This document shows, in pieces, positions 14,182 to 22,874 of a DNA stretch of 64,000 bases (positions are counted from its first letter, which is position 1; each line of letters starts with the position of its first letter). The notes under the pieces are model-generated. The model was not told the DNA's origin, ran no database searches, and saw only the letters and a program-made list of their open reading frames with translations. The DNA comes from Alphaproteobacteria bacterium (GTDB lineage: Bacteria; Pseudomonadota; Alphaproteobacteria; SHVP01), in the NCBI GenBank assembly GCA_040216735.1, contig JAVJOO010000005.1:62001-126000 (forward strand), given 5' to 3'. Position numbers and translations under genes: made by a program.

Positions 14182-14703
14182 ATGGAATGGCTCTACCCGG
14201 TCTTGGTTTTGGTCGCCCTCCAGCGCATCGCCGAGCTTATGCTCGCTCGATACAACACTACGCGCCTGCGCGCGGCGGGTGCGATCGAACACGGCGCCGC
14301 CCACTATCCCCTATTCGTCGTTCTTCACGGCGCGTGGTTGCTCTCCCTTGCCGTTCTCGTTCCCGGCGATCAGGCACCCAACTTCATTCTCCTTACCATT
14401 TTCGCCGTTCTGCAAATTGGGCGTATCTGGGTGATTGCGTCGCTCGGGCGGTATTGGTCGACGCGAATTCTAACGATCCCCGGCGCTCCTTTGATGCGCC
14501 GTGGCCCCTACCGATTCTTGCGCCATCCGAACTATGCTATCGTCGTCGCCGAAATCGCGATACTGCCACTCGCGTTCGAAGCCTGGGCTGTCGCTACGAC
14601 GTTTTCCGTTCTAAACTTGGCCCTCGTCGGTTGGCGCATACGGATTGAGGACGCCGCCCTAAATGAACGCAGAACCCTATCGAGCGATCGCAAAACGCCT
14701 TAG
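14182..14703 (+). CDS. Isoprenylcysteine carboxyl methyltransferase (ICMT) family membrane protein
   Basis: 173 residues with four to five hydrophobic helices. The C-terminal SAM-binding signature of the ICMT/PEMT group is visible: GPYRFLRHPNY at ~114-124. Bacterial members of this group placed next to type III PKS genes methylate the hydroxyl group of phenolic lipids or pyrones. Here the gene follows the PKS with only two bases between, so they are surely one operon. The last 41 bases overlap the start of the next gene in another frame. Confidence 0.88.
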   Translation: MEWLYPVLVLVALQRIAELMLARYNTTRLRAAGAIEHGAAHYPLFVVLHGAWLLSLAVLVPGDQAPNFILLTIFAVLQIGRIWVIASLGRYWSTRILTIPGAPLMRRGPYRFLRHPNYAIVVAEIAILPLAFEAWAVATTFSVLNLALVGWRIRIEDAALNERRTLSSDRKTP

Positions 14704-15199
14704 CGCGGCCACCTTGCTGGCGTTTTTCGGAACGGTCGTTTTCATCGCCGATTCGCGCGCGGACTACATCCAAGGCGAACAGGCCTACAGTCTGCGTCAG
14801 TTCACCCGTGCAATCGAAGAATTCAAGCCGCTGCTTGAACGCGGACATTCGGGCGCGGAAATGATGACCGGGCTAATGTACCTCCAAGGAGATGGCTACC
14901 CGCGTAACCCAGCAAAAGCTGCAGTGTGGCTTTACAAGGCGGCAACCAAAGGCGACCACAGCGCCCAACTGGTCTTCGGGTCGCAGCGCCTCTATGGGCA
15001 CGGGGTCAACCGCGACCTGGTCGATGCGTTCAAGTGGCTCACCCTTGCTGCAAGCTCGGAGAACGCCGGCGTCGTGCAGCAGGCCATCGTCTTCCGCGAC
15101 GCCGCACAAGCGTCCATGACGTCACAGGAGATCGAAGCCGCCAGGAAAAGCGCCGCGCGATTTCGTCCGTGGCGCGACGGGTTCGTGAACGAAGACTAG
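14663..15199 (+). CDS. Secreted Sel1-like repeat protein
   Basis: 178 residues. A signal peptide (LSAATLLAFFGTVVFIADSRA) covers residues ~13-33. Three Sel1/TPR-like repeats follow: FKPLLERGHSGAEMMTGLMY, PAKAAVWLYKAATKGDHSA and LVDAFKWLTLAASS. Such proteins act as periplasmic scaffolds. The 41-base overlap with the methyltransferase gene suggests coupling to the PKS operon, but a downstream start cannot be fully excluded; the chosen ATG gives the positively charged n-region (AKR) that a signal peptide needs. Its stop codon shares CTAG with the convergent glycosyltransferase gene. Confidence 0.85.
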   Translation: MNAEPYRAIAKRLSAATLLAFFGTVVFIADSRADYIQGEQAYSLRQFTRAIEEFKPLLERGHSGAEMMTGLMYLQGDGYPRNPAKAAVWLYKAATKGDHSAQLVFGSQRLYGHGVNRDLVDAFKWLTLAASSENAGVVQQAIVFRDAAQASMTSQEIEAARKSAARFRPWRDGFVNED

Positions 15200-16860
15200 C
15201 GGGTAAAGATTTCCGGCGATCGACTCGCCCCGGCGCGCTCCCATAGCGCGAGCCAGCGTCCGCGAAACGGTTGAACATAGAGCGCGGTGCCCTCATCGAT
15301 ATCGTCGCGACGCCGATGTAGGTAGACCGCGACCCCGTCAGGATGGGCGTCGAACCACGCGACCACCTCGTTCCCGTCGATCACATCCAGCGGCTTCTCC
15401 AGTCGTCCCAAGTACTGGAACTGACCATGATACTTGCCGATGTGCGCGACCGGCTTCCCGGCATCGAATACCGTGCGAATCCGCTGGGCCGGTTCGCGGA
15501 GGTCATAAAGATGTACCAGGGCCGGCCCGGCGAAAATATGTACCGCGACGACTGCGACGGCGGCCTGGACCGCAAGCGTTTGCACCTGCCTGTTGACGTC
15601 CCGGCCGACCCCGCCAAACCCCAGCACGACAACGATGAGAAGCAGCGCACCTGCAATGACCGACTCCTGTCCCACCCGGATCGGCGCATCGCTCGCCAAT
15701 GCGATGGCGAGATCCGGTCGGATCCCGACGACAACCATCGCACCGCCGACAAGGACAAGAAAAATCAGAGGGATAGCCAATGTCCACTTGGGCGCTTCGA
15801 ACGCGCTGATCGTCGTGAGCGCACGGGCCGCTAGGAGCGCGAACGCCGGTACGGCAGGCAGGAAATAGTGCGGCTGTTTGTCGGTGAACAGCGACAGGAC
15901 GACGAACGCGGCAACAAGCCATACACCGGCGAAGCGTACCCCGGGGTCGCGGCGCCAGTCGGCAGCCCATAGCCCGCGCCACAGCGTTGGCCAAAGAACC
16001 CACGGGAACAAAAGCGCGAGAAGCGCCGGCGCGTACCACCAGAACGGCCGGCCATGGGAAAACGATCCCGCGATCCGCTCGGTCGTTTGCCCCAGGAAGA
16101 TGGCCCGCGCAAATGCCTCGCCGCCCGACAAGGCGGCAGGGATCGCCCAGGCAAGGGCAATCCCCGCACCAGCGATCACCGCGACGAGAAGGAGAGGATA
16201 CCAATTGCGCACGCCGACCCTCACGCGCGCTTCCGCCGGCGCCCACCACACAGGTGCTAGGAGGGCCGCAGGCAGCGTGAAAACCAAGACGACAGGGCCC
16301 TTGGCGAGGACGCCCAAACCGACACCGAGCGCAAAAAGGATCCAGCCTTGGACGAACTTGCCGCGCTTCAGCGCACCGCCGTCCGCCCGCGCCGTCGCCG
16401 CCACGGCGATCCCGACCAGCGCCGTCAATACGCAAAACATGACCATCGTATCGAACATGCTGAGCGTCGTGGTCCCGAGCCAGAGCAGCGTTCCACTGAG
16501 GATCCACGGCGCGCTTAGTTGTGCGGTACGGGAACCCGGCCAAAGTAGGCGCGCCAACCGAAAGGTCATAAAGACAGAGGCAAGACCGAACGTCGGAGCA
16601 ACCAACCTGGCCCATACCTCGACCGGCCCGAAGACGTACCAGCCCGCATTGATGAGCCAGAACAACAGCGGGGGTTTGTGGCTGTAGAAGGTGCCGTTCA
16701 GTTCGGGAACGAGCAGGTTCCCGCTTCGCCACATCTCCCAGGCTACGGCGAGATAACGCGTTTCGTCGAGCGGCATCAAGGGCCGCATGATCAGGCCGGT
16801 CGCTACCGTCCCCCCCCACAGAAGCGTCCAGGCCAAAAAGTGTGGCAGATTCTTATTCAT
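15196..16860 (-). CDS. GT39 family (ArnT/PMT-like) membrane glycosyltransferase
   Basis: 554 residues, about ten to twelve membrane helices. The first periplasmic loop carries the family's acidic motif (MPLDETRYLAVAWEM) and a second motif (NGTFYSHKPPLLFWLIN), both typical of ArnT-like enzymes that use a polyprenyl-phosphate sugar donor. A soluble C-terminal portion follows the last helix. It probably transfers a sugar onto lipid A or another envelope glycolipid. It lies in the operon Crp/Fnr - GT2 - LAB_N - GT39, an arrangement well known for lipid A modification genes. The exact sugar and acceptor are unknown. Confidence 0.88.
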   Translation of the reverse strand: MNKNLPHFLAWTLLWGGTVATGLIMRPLMPLDETRYLAVAWEMWRSGNLLVPELNGTFYSHKPPLLFWLINAGWYVFGPVEVWARLVAPTFGLASVFMTFRLARLLWPGSRTAQLSAPWILSGTLLWLGTTTLSMFDTMVMFCVLTALVGIAVAATARADGGALKRGKFVQGWILFALGVGLGVLAKGPVVLVFTLPAALLAPVWWAPAEARVRVGVRNWYPLLLVAVIAGAGIALAWAIPAALSGGEAFARAIFLGQTTERIAGSFSHGRPFWWYAPALLALLFPWVLWPTLWRGLWAADWRRDPGVRFAGVWLVAAFVVLSLFTDKQPHYFLPAVPAFALLAARALTTISAFEAPKWTLAIPLIFLVLVGGAMVVVGIRPDLAIALASDAPIRVGQESVIAGALLLIVVVLGFGGVGRDVNRQVQTLAVQAAVAVVAVHIFAGPALVHLYDLREPAQRIRTVFDAGKPVAHIGKYHGQFQYLGRLEKPLDVIDGNEVVAWFDAHPDGVAVYLHRRRDDIDEGTALYVQPFRGRWLALWERAGASRSPEIFTR

Positions 16861-16890
16861 ACGCGACGCAATGGGCCCCCGCCCCGCGCA

Positions 16891-17175
16891 CTACGCCCCC
16901 GGCGCCGAAGCTGCGCGCCGCTCCCGGAAAATCAAATAGAGATTACGCGAATAGATCAGCAAACCCGCCGCCTGCCCAACAATGAATACTGGGTCCTCAC
17001 GGTAAATCGCATAGCTCAGAAGCGTCACCCCGCCAGCTAGACTAAAGTACCAAAAGACCACCGGCACAACGCTCCGCTTGCGCCATTCGCTCGCGATCCA
17101 CTGGGCCAGGAACCGGCCGCTGAATAATGCCTGTCCGGCAAAGCCCACAATCGTCCAAAGGAGTGTTGTACTCAT
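16891..17175 (-). CDS. LAB_N (lipid A biosynthesis N-terminal) domain protein
   Basis: 94 residues, three predicted membrane helices: WTIVGFAGQALFSGRFLAQWI, VVPVVFWYFSLAGGVTLLSYA and VFIVGQAAGLLIYSRNLYLIF. The pattern matches the small LAB_N membrane proteins that stand between a GT2 and a GT39 gene. It may be a flippase-like or accessory subunit for the polyprenyl-linked sugar. Three bases separate it from the GT2 stop upstream, and 30 bases separate it from the GT39 start. Confidence 0.87.
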   Translation of the reverse strand: MSTTLLWTIVGFAGQALFSGRFLAQWIASEWRKRSVVPVVFWYFSLAGGVTLLSYAIYREDPVFIVGQAAGLLIYSRNLYLIFRERRAASAPGA

Positions 17176-17178
17176 CGC

Positions 17179-17985
17179 CTAGTGACTCCTGGAATCGCGA
17201 TTCTGTTCATCGGCATCTACCACTACCCGCCGCCGTTGTAACCACATTACCCCGACCAGGTCGACAAGCCCGACCGCAAGGCGCCCCCACATGCCGTAAT
17301 GCGAACGGCCGCCGCCCCGCGGTCGATGTCCGACGTTTTGCGAAATGACGGTGCCGCCCAGCCAGATAAACAATGCCGGCAGAAAGCGATGAAAGTGATT
17401 GAAGTGGGGCAACGTCAGCATCGCATCACGCGGGAAAAGTTTTAGGCCGCAGCCCGTGTCCGGCGTCCGGTCCCCGAGCAACCGCGCGCGAACACCATTG
17501 GCAATGCGGGATTGGAGCCGTTTGCGCACCGTGTCGCGGCGCTTGTGACGGCGTCCGGCAACCAAAAGCGGTCGGCTTGTGTCCGCCGCGTCGCGAACGG
17601 CCAACAACTTGAGGATGTCAGCCGGGTCGTTCTGGCCGTCGCCGTCTAGGGTCGCGATCCACGGCGCTTTGGCCGCCCGCGCTCCGGTCAGGACCGCGGC
17701 GCTTTGCCCTGCCTGGCGCCGGTGCCGGATGACCCGAAGCTCGGGCGTCGTCTCCAACAATGCCGCCCAGGTCGACGGCGACGCATCGTCGCTGGCATCG
17801 TCGGCAATCACCACCTCGAACGACACGTGCCCCCGGAGGGCCGCGACGATCTCCTCCACGAGCGCACCGATATTGTCGGCTTCGTTATGAACAGGGACCA
17901 CAACCGAAAGATCGCAGCCGGACGATCCGGCGGCGGCGCTAGCCTGCTCCTCAGCGGGATATGAACCGGGATCGACGGAACTCAC
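17179..17985 (-). CDS. GT2 family glycosyltransferase, dolichol-phosphate mannosyltransferase-like
   Basis: 268 residues. The GT-A fold is visible from residue ~25 (LSVVVPVHNEADNIG), with the DxD-type metal site in TLDGDGQND and the GxGLKLF acceptor motif (DTGCGLKLFPRDAM). A C-terminal hydrophobic stretch (LAVGLVDLVGVMWL) may lie on the membrane. It probably loads a sugar from an NDP donor onto undecaprenyl phosphate, making the donor for the GT39 enzyme in the same operon. The gene begins 6 bases after the Crp/Fnr regulator. Confidence 0.9.
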   Translation of the reverse strand: MSSVDPGSYPAEEQASAAAGSSGCDLSVVVPVHNEADNIGALVEEIVAALRGHVSFEVVIADDASDDASPSTWAALLETTPELRVIRHRRQAGQSAAVLTGARAAKAPWIATLDGDGQNDPADILKLLAVRDAADTSRPLLVAGRRHKRRDTVRKRLQSRIANGVRARLLGDRTPDTGCGLKLFPRDAMLTLPHFNHFHRFLPALFIWLGGTVISQNVGHRPRGGGRSHYGMWGRLAVGLVDLVGVMWLQRRRVVVDADEQNRDSRSH

Positions 17986-17991
17986 TGCCGG

Positions 17992-18741
17992 TCAGTCGAC
18001 CGCGTTCAGGTTTTGTGGACTGGCCACCTTTGGCATGACCATCCCCTCCGGAGAGGACAGCTCCGCAAGACGCTCGAGCCGCTCTTTGTCGCGCACGTAG
18101 AGCGCCTTGCTCTTGCGCTCGACGATCCCCGCTTGCGCCAACTGACCGAGAACCCGCGCGACGGTCTCGCGTGTCGTACTGGCGCGACTCGCGATTTCAC
18201 TGTGGCTCAGCATCGGGCGAATGACCCAAAGATCGGGCACTGCGACGTCCCGGTCGGTCAAGCGAAGCAGTTCAACGTAGACCCGTTGCACTGCGCGCAG
18301 CGTACTCAGGTCCATGATTCGATCGTCGGCGACGCGGATGATCCCCGCCATGCGTTGGAGAACATGCATCGCGACGGTCGGGTGCTTCACCAACAAGCGG
18401 CTGAATACCGCTGGTGTGATCGAGGCAACGGCACAGTCGGTGATGGCTACGACATTGGCCGAGCGGCGCTGGCCGTCGACCGCCGAAAGTTCGCCGAAGT
18501 AGCTGCCGGAATTGACGGTTGCCAATGCGATCTCCCGCCCCGAGGTGGAGAAGTTGACGATCCGCACAGACCCGCTCACCACGAAATAGACATCGCGGTT
18601 GTCGCTGTCCCGCTCGACGATTTGCCCGCCGGCTGGATAGGTGTTCCATTTGCAACGGCTCTCCAGAGCCGTCACTTCCTCGGGCGGAAGATTCACAAAC
18701 AATTGAATGCCGCGAAGGGTTTTGTCAGAAGACGTCGACAT
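17992..18741 (-). CDS. Crp/Fnr family transcriptional regulator
   Basis: 249 residues. The cyclic-nucleotide-binding-like beta-barrel covers ~10-130 (GSYFGELSAVDGQRRSANVVA is close to the cAMP-pocket motif GE.......R.A). A dimer helix follows, then a winged HTH (SHSEIASRASTTRETVARVLGQL, ~170-195). Only two cysteines are present and they are not arranged as in FNR, so an iron-sulfur oxygen sensor is unlikely. It lies 6 bases upstream of the GT2 gene in the same direction, which suggests an autoregulated envelope operon. A GGTGCC-CAA-GGCACC palindrome lies 45 bases before its start. Confidence 0.9.
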   Translation of the reverse strand: MSTSSDKTLRGIQLFVNLPPEEVTALESRCKWNTYPAGGQIVERDSDNRDVYFVVSGSVRIVNFSTSGREIALATVNSGSYFGELSAVDGQRRSANVVAITDCAVASITPAVFSRLLVKHPTVAMHVLQRMAGIIRVADDRIMDLSTLRAVQRVYVELLRLTDRDVAVPDLWVIRPMLSHSEIASRASTTRETVARVLGQLAQAGIVERKSKALYVRDKERLERLAELSSPEGMVMPKVASPQNLNAVD

Positions 18742-18785
18742 GTGGATGCATCAATCGGTGATTGGCAGCCCTAAATTGGGGTCTC

Positions 18786-18800
18786 GGTGCCCAAGGCACC
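18786..18800. promoter_or_regulatory. GGTGCC/GGCACC palindrome in divergent promoter region
   Basis: A perfect 6-bp inverted repeat with a CAA spacer lies between the divergent Crp/Fnr and DUF427 genes. It could be an operator or a hairpin; it does not resemble the classic CRP site. Confidence 0.35.
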
Positions 18801-18862
18801 AGCCTTTTCCTAACACGGCCCGTCATGCGCCGCATGGCCAAATCGCAATAGGGGAGCCAAAA

Positions 18863-19147
18863 ATGCCTAAAGCTCTATGGAACGGTGCTGTGATCGCCGA
18901 CAGCGACACCGTCGAGGAAGTCGAAGGAAACATATATTTTCCGCTGTCGAGCGTCCGGCCAGAGTTTCTGAAAGACAGTGCCAAAACGTCAGTTTGCCCG
19001 TGGAAAGGAACCGCCAATTACTTTTCCCTGGTCGTGGAAGGCGCCGAGAACACCGACGCCGCCTGGACCTATCGGGCGCCTAAGGGCGCAGCCGGCAAGA
19101 TCAAGGATCATGTCGCGTTTTGGCGCGGCGTCGCCGTCGAACGTTAG
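18863..19147 (+). CDS. DUF427 domain protein
   Basis: 94 residues, a single DUF427 domain. The conserved features are NGAVIADSDTVEEVEGNIYF near the start, the SVCPWKGTANYFSL motif with Cys in the middle, and the C-terminal IKDHVAFWRGVAVE. It is a small beta-rich cytoplasmic protein without known enzymatic activity. ATG 18863 is preceded by GGGGAG at 18851-18856, so the start is good; the frame is open for 52 codons upstream without family similarity. Confidence 0.9.
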   Translation: MPKALWNGAVIADSDTVEEVEGNIYFPLSSVRPEFLKDSAKTSVCPWKGTANYFSLVVEGAENTDAAWTYRAPKGAAGKIKDHVAFWRGVAVER

Positions 19148-19290
19148 CTATACGGCAGGCAGCGACGCCAACGACAATCGGCCAGGGAACGAAACCGCAC
19201 TATCCCCAGACGCGACCGGGCGCTAAATTCCAACGTCCGTCATGATCGGTTCGGAGCACGAAAGCGATCGCCAATCTAGGTATTTTCCCT

Positions 19291-21054
19291 CTGTCCAGCC
19301 GCCAGCGCGCCGCGCTGCGGCAGGTTGTTTTCGGACTGACAGCCTCCTTGACTGCCTTTGCGGCAACCACGGCGATAGCGTTCCCGAGCGCCCCTTCCCT
19401 GCCCGGCCACCTTGTGGTCCGCGCAGCGGTGGAGGATCGCCCTAGCCCTGGACCTGACTTTCTCACCGATTTCGTCCGGCAGTCGGCGTTGATCTCACGC
19501 ATACAGGATGTCCTTGCCGATTTAGGGATCTACGCCGGCCCCGCCGACGGCGAAATGACGCCGGCGACGGAGCGGTCGATCCGCATCTACCAATCGCAGG
19601 TCAACCTTGCAGTTACAGGTCGCGCAACCCGTGACCTCCTCGACCACTTGGAGACCGTCGGCCGCGCCAACAAACTCGTGGGGCGCCTTGCCGAGACCCG
19701 CGACCGAAATCAAGAAACCGCGCGCCAAGTTCTTCTCACTAGCCAGATCGCAGATCGATTACGCAGCGACGGCGATTCGCAATCCGCCAACCCTTTGCGC
19801 GATCCGTCCGCCTGTTTCGCCAAGCCGACACCCGACTGCTTGCTCGATGAGAGTTTTGAAAGCGCCAAAGCGGTGGCCGACACCAAGTTCCGCGATTGGG
19901 CACTCGGCGATGTCGCCGTGGCGCGGGCAGCGACCGGATCGACCGATGCCGTCTATCGAACGATACGGCTTATCGAGGACCCCAGACTGGTCGTCGCATC
20001 ATTGCGCGACGCCGCCGTCGAATGGGCAAGGCTAGGCAAGACTGCCGAGGCACGTGAAGCTATCAGTGGGATGCCGGATCCGATGCATGCCGCCGCGATC
20101 CTCGCGGCAATAGCGGTCGCCCAAACCGCACACGGCGACAGCGAAGGGATCGGGATGACGCTGGGCGAATTGCTCATCGTCGCCAACGCTGGAAAGAAAC
20201 CGGTCGAAACCGTCGTTCTTCTTGCAGGCCTCGCCTTCGATCTTCACAAGAACGGTGCCGAGGTTGCAGGCGACGACGTTCTCCGGGTCGCCGTGGACAC
20301 GACCCACGATGCGGCATTGGAACCGCGCGACCGCGATCGCGCCATCGGCGAAGTCGCGGCTGTATACGCTAAACTCGGCCAGACCGAAACCGCGCGCACG
20401 CTGATGAGCGGGATCGCCGATCCAACCTTGCGCCGCCCGGCTTTGATGGCGCTCGCCGAAAGAAGCATGGAAGTCGGCGAAGCCCCCGCTACACTTCAAG
20501 ACGCGACAGACGTTGAGGACTCGCGCTACCGGGTCGTGGCGTTGAGCTACGTTGCGATCGCCCAGGTCCGGGCAGGCGACCTGAACGCGGCGCGCCAAAG
20601 CGTTGACAAGGCACGCACAGATATCGACTTGATCGACCCGCGCTTCACCTACGCGAGAGCCTTCGCGGTCAGCCGCGTCGCGACCGCCCTCGCAGAAATG
20701 CGCGGATACCAGGACGCCGCCTCGGCCGCGGACGAAATTGAAGACGACAGCCTTCGGGCCCAGACCCTTTGGCATCTGGCATCGGTTCAGGCTCGCGACG
20801 GCAACGCGGCGTCATCCGAGACACGAAAGCTGGCCCGGCGGGCTATCGACGATATTACCAGCGACATCGATCGCTCTTGGACGCTATCGCGCCTAGCGCT
20901 GAACAGCGCGAGCCGCGGCGAGGATGAACTTGCAACGGCAACGTTCGGTGCGGCGCTCGCGGTTGCCCAGGAAATCGGCAACAGTTTTGCGCGGGCTACT
21001 GCCCTCGCCAATCTCGCCAAAACGCTTGTCCAACTGGAAGCCTCCGGCCCTTAG
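19291..21054 (+). CDS. Secreted protein with peptidoglycan-binding domain and TPR-like repeats
   Basis: About 570-590 residues depending on the start. A PG_binding_1-like domain (LISRIQDVLADLGIYAGPADGEMTPATE...) is followed by a long alpha-helical repeat region of short 'A.A...G....A......' units, resembling degenerate TPR/ARM repeats. The start is unclear. TTG 19348 cuts into a hydrophobic stretch, whereas the frame upstream of it (19291-19347) encodes SSRQRAALRQVVFGL..., a proper charged-then-hydrophobic signal sequence. There is no ATG, GTG or TTG there, but CTG codons lie at 19291 and 19315, and a TGA closes the frame further up. I use CTG 19291 as a working start. Convergent with IclR; the stops overlap by 4 bases. 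Confidence 0.7.
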   Translation: MSSRQRAALRQVVFGLTASLTAFAATTAIAFPSAPSLPGHLVVRAAVEDRPSPGPDFLTDFVRQSALISRIQDVLADLGIYAGPADGEMTPATERSIRIYQSQVNLAVTGRATRDLLDHLETVGRANKLVGRLAETRDRNQETARQVLLTSQIADRLRSDGDSQSANPLRDPSACFAKPTPDCLLDESFESAKAVADTKFRDWALGDVAVARAATGSTDAVYRTIRLIEDPRLVVASLRDAAVEWARLGKTAEAREAISGMPDPMHAAAILAAIAVAQTAHGDSEGIGMTLGELLIVANAGKKPVETVVLLAGLAFDLHKNGAEVAGDDVLRVAVDTTHDAALEPRDRDRAIGEVAAVYAKLGQTETARTLMSGIADPTLRRPALMALAERSMEVGEAPATLQDATDVEDSRYRVVALSYVAIAQVRAGDLNAARQSVDKARTDIDLIDPRFTYARAFAVSRVATALAEMRGYQDAASAADEIEDDSLRAQTLWHLASVQARDGNAASSETRKLARRAIDDITSDIDRSWTLSRLALNSASRGEDELATATFGAALAVAQEIGNSFARATALANLAKTLVQLEASGP

Positions 21055-21833
21055 GCCGCAGTCTGGCTTTTCTCTTCGAAGGCCTGGGCGATGTCCTGCG
21101 CCGTCGCCTTGAGTTCGCCGAGATACTTGTCGACAGCGGTCGATACCGACATTGCCGAATCGATATAACGCAGACTGATCGCGGCCACGACACGGCCATG
21201 CGGCAGGACCGGGACCGCCACCGCGCTATCGTTGAGGTGAGGTCGGGTTGTCGTGGCATACCCCTTCTCTTGGACCTCTCCGAGGATCTTCCGCATCAGG
21301 CGGGGGTTACGGGCCATCATATCCGACGGGTGGGTATCCGAACGGGAGAGCACATCGAGCATCGTTTCCCGCTGCTCCTCGGGACAAAACGCGAGGTAGG
21401 CTTGGCCGGCCGAACTGGCCAGGATGGGAAAACGGAAACCGCCGCTGATCCGGCGCAGCGCCAGCGGCGAGTTCTTGTCGGTCGTTTCGCGCACCAGCAT
21501 GGTGGTGCCATGAATCGTGGCGATCGCAATCGGCCACACGACTTTCTTGCAGAGCGCTTCGATCCTGGGCTTGGCGATCTCCGAAACCCACGATTCGTCG
21601 CTGAAGCCGTCGCTCAGCCCGCGGACCATGATCGTCAGCCGGTAGCGCGCGTCGGCCGAATCGCGAAAAACGTATCCAGCCTCCCGCAGAGTTTCGAGCA
21701 TGCGGTAAACCGTGCCCCGCGACAGGTCGGTTTCCTCCGCGACCTCGGTCACCGTGGCGCCGTTTCGGCGGTTGAGCGCCTGGAGGATATCCAGCCCCCT
21801 GACGAGCGATCGAACTGGTCGAAACTGTGTCAT
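21051..21833 (-). CDS. IclR family transcriptional regulator
   Basis: 260 residues. N-terminal winged HTH (~5-70: SLVRGLDILQALN..NGATVTEVAEETDLSRGTVYRML). C-terminal effector-binding GAF-like domain (~85-255, with RRISGGFRFPILASSAGQAYLA and VLPHGRVVAAISL). ATG 21833 is where the family starts; the frame continues 19 codons upstream with no similarity. IclR regulators mostly control aromatic-acid or acetate catabolism. It is divergent from a flavin reductase gene, its most likely target, with an inverted repeat TGAAC-N9-GTTCA between them. Confidence 0.9.
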   Translation of the reverse strand: MTQFRPVRSLVRGLDILQALNRRNGATVTEVAEETDLSRGTVYRMLETLREAGYVFRDSADARYRLTIMVRGLSDGFSDESWVSEIAKPRIEALCKKVVWPIAIATIHGTTMLVRETTDKNSPLALRRISGGFRFPILASSAGQAYLAFCPEEQRETMLDVLSRSDTHPSDMMARNPRLMRKILGEVQEKGYATTTRPHLNDSAVAVPVLPHGRVVAAISLRYIDSAMSVSTAVDKYLGELKATAQDIAQAFEEKSQTAA

Positions 21834-21883
21834 TTTTGTATCTTGGTGGCGGTCCTGGACATCGGCGCACGGTGTACGCAGAT

Positions 21884-21902
21884 TGAACAAACCATACGTT
21901 CA
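21884..21902. promoter_or_regulatory. Candidate IclR operator (TGAAC-N9-GTTCA)
   Basis: A 5-bp inverted repeat with a 9-base spacer lies 51 bases before the iclR start in the intergenic region shared with the flavin reductase gene. IclR family proteins bind such imperfect palindromes close to their own promoters. Confidence 0.35.
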
Positions 21903-22012
21903 CGATGCGGGCAAGAGCCCGACGGATGTTCAGGTCCGGGCCTGGCGACAGATTGGGCTTGATCCGTCTGTACCAGGCATGTCACTCGAAGGGTAGTGCG
22001 GCGTAGCAGGCA

Positions 22013-22561
22013 ATGTCAGTGAACGCAGACGACACAAAGAATTCGAAGCCTGCGGTCCCTGCACGCGAGCTCCCAGGCGAAGGCGACCCGACCGGTCGCC
22101 GGTTCCGCAATATGCTGGGCCAGTTCGCCACGGGGGTCGCCGTGATCACGACCTGTGCGGAGGACGGCACCCTAGTGGGGGTTACCTGCAACTCCTACAC
22201 ATCGGTTTCGCTCGAACCGCCGCTAATCCTTTGGAGCATCGCCAACGCCTCGGCGAGCGGGCCCGCGTTTACCAAAGGCCGCGCCTTTGCCGTGAACATC
22301 CTTGCCGCAGCCCAAGAGGACCTGGCGCTACGCTTCGCCAAAAGCGGCGAGGAGAAGTTTGTAGGTACGACCTGGGAACCGGGACTCGATGGTGCCCCGC
22401 TTCTTGAGGGGTGCGTCGCCTACATGGAATGCCGGGTCGAGGAACGTTATCCCGGTGGGGATCACGCCATCATTCTCGGCGCCGTTGAGCGTTATGTGAA
22501 CCTCGAACGCGAACCGTTGCTATTTCATTCCGGGGAATTTCGCCGCCTCACCCGCCCGTGA
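22013..22561 (+). CDS. Flavin reductase (FMN_red/HpaC-like)
   Basis: 182 residues, one flavin reductase domain from about residue 30 (RFRNMLGQFATGVAVITT). The FMN-binding signature GVTCNSYTSVSLEPPLILW is intact, as is the C-terminal DHAIILGAVE with the structural His. Such proteins supply FMNH2 or FADH2 to two-component monooxygenases acting on aromatic compounds. No oxygenase gene is adjacent; the divergent IclR regulator is the only obvious partner. The first ~28 residues are a charged, probably disordered extension. Confidence 0.9.
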   Translation: MSVNADDTKNSKPAVPARELPGEGDPTGRRFRNMLGQFATGVAVITTCAEDGTLVGVTCNSYTSVSLEPPLILWSIANASASGPAFTKGRAFAVNILAAAQEDLALRFAKSGEEKFVGTTWEPGLDGAPLLEGCVAYMECRVEERYPGGDHAIILGAVERYVNLEREPLLFHSGEFRRLTRP

Positions 22562-22874
22562 ACCGCGCGTCGCCGCCGCGCTGCACACCCTGAATCCGTC
22601 CAGTGTCATAGTCGAATACCGCCGTGCGCCTGCGCCCCAAAAAGGTTGCAAATAAAGTCCCGAGCAAACCCATACCGAGCCGTACTATTCGCTGTCGAAT
22701 GCTTCGTCGCGGCCAAGACGACCGCCACACCGACTGTGGGATTCTAGGAAATTGGAGCCGTTATCCCACGTTTACTTGCCGAAAACTAAATCTAGTGGAC
22801 AAGACACTACATCTATGCACAATCTCCGACCTGAGAACCTTTGCAGTCGTGTAGCAATCCTATAAGGGGGAAAC
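22562..22874. other. Intergenic region with AT-richer promoter stretch
   Basis: 313 bases without a convincing gene. A 60-codon minus-strand ORF (22548-22730) is present but has no clear support. The second half (about 22740-22870) is visibly more AT-rich than its surroundings. It contains an inverted repeat TAGTG-N7-CACTA at 22793-22809, followed by the strong ribosome-binding site of the next gene. I take it as the promoter region of the 80-residue membrane protein. Confidence 0.5.

Noticed and set aside
22548-22730. 60-codon minus-strand ORF overlapping the end of the flavin reductase gene
   Set aside because: It has an internal ATG and ends with a 14-base convergent overlap like other pairs here, but no family, ribosome-binding site or signal supports it, so it is left out of the gene list.
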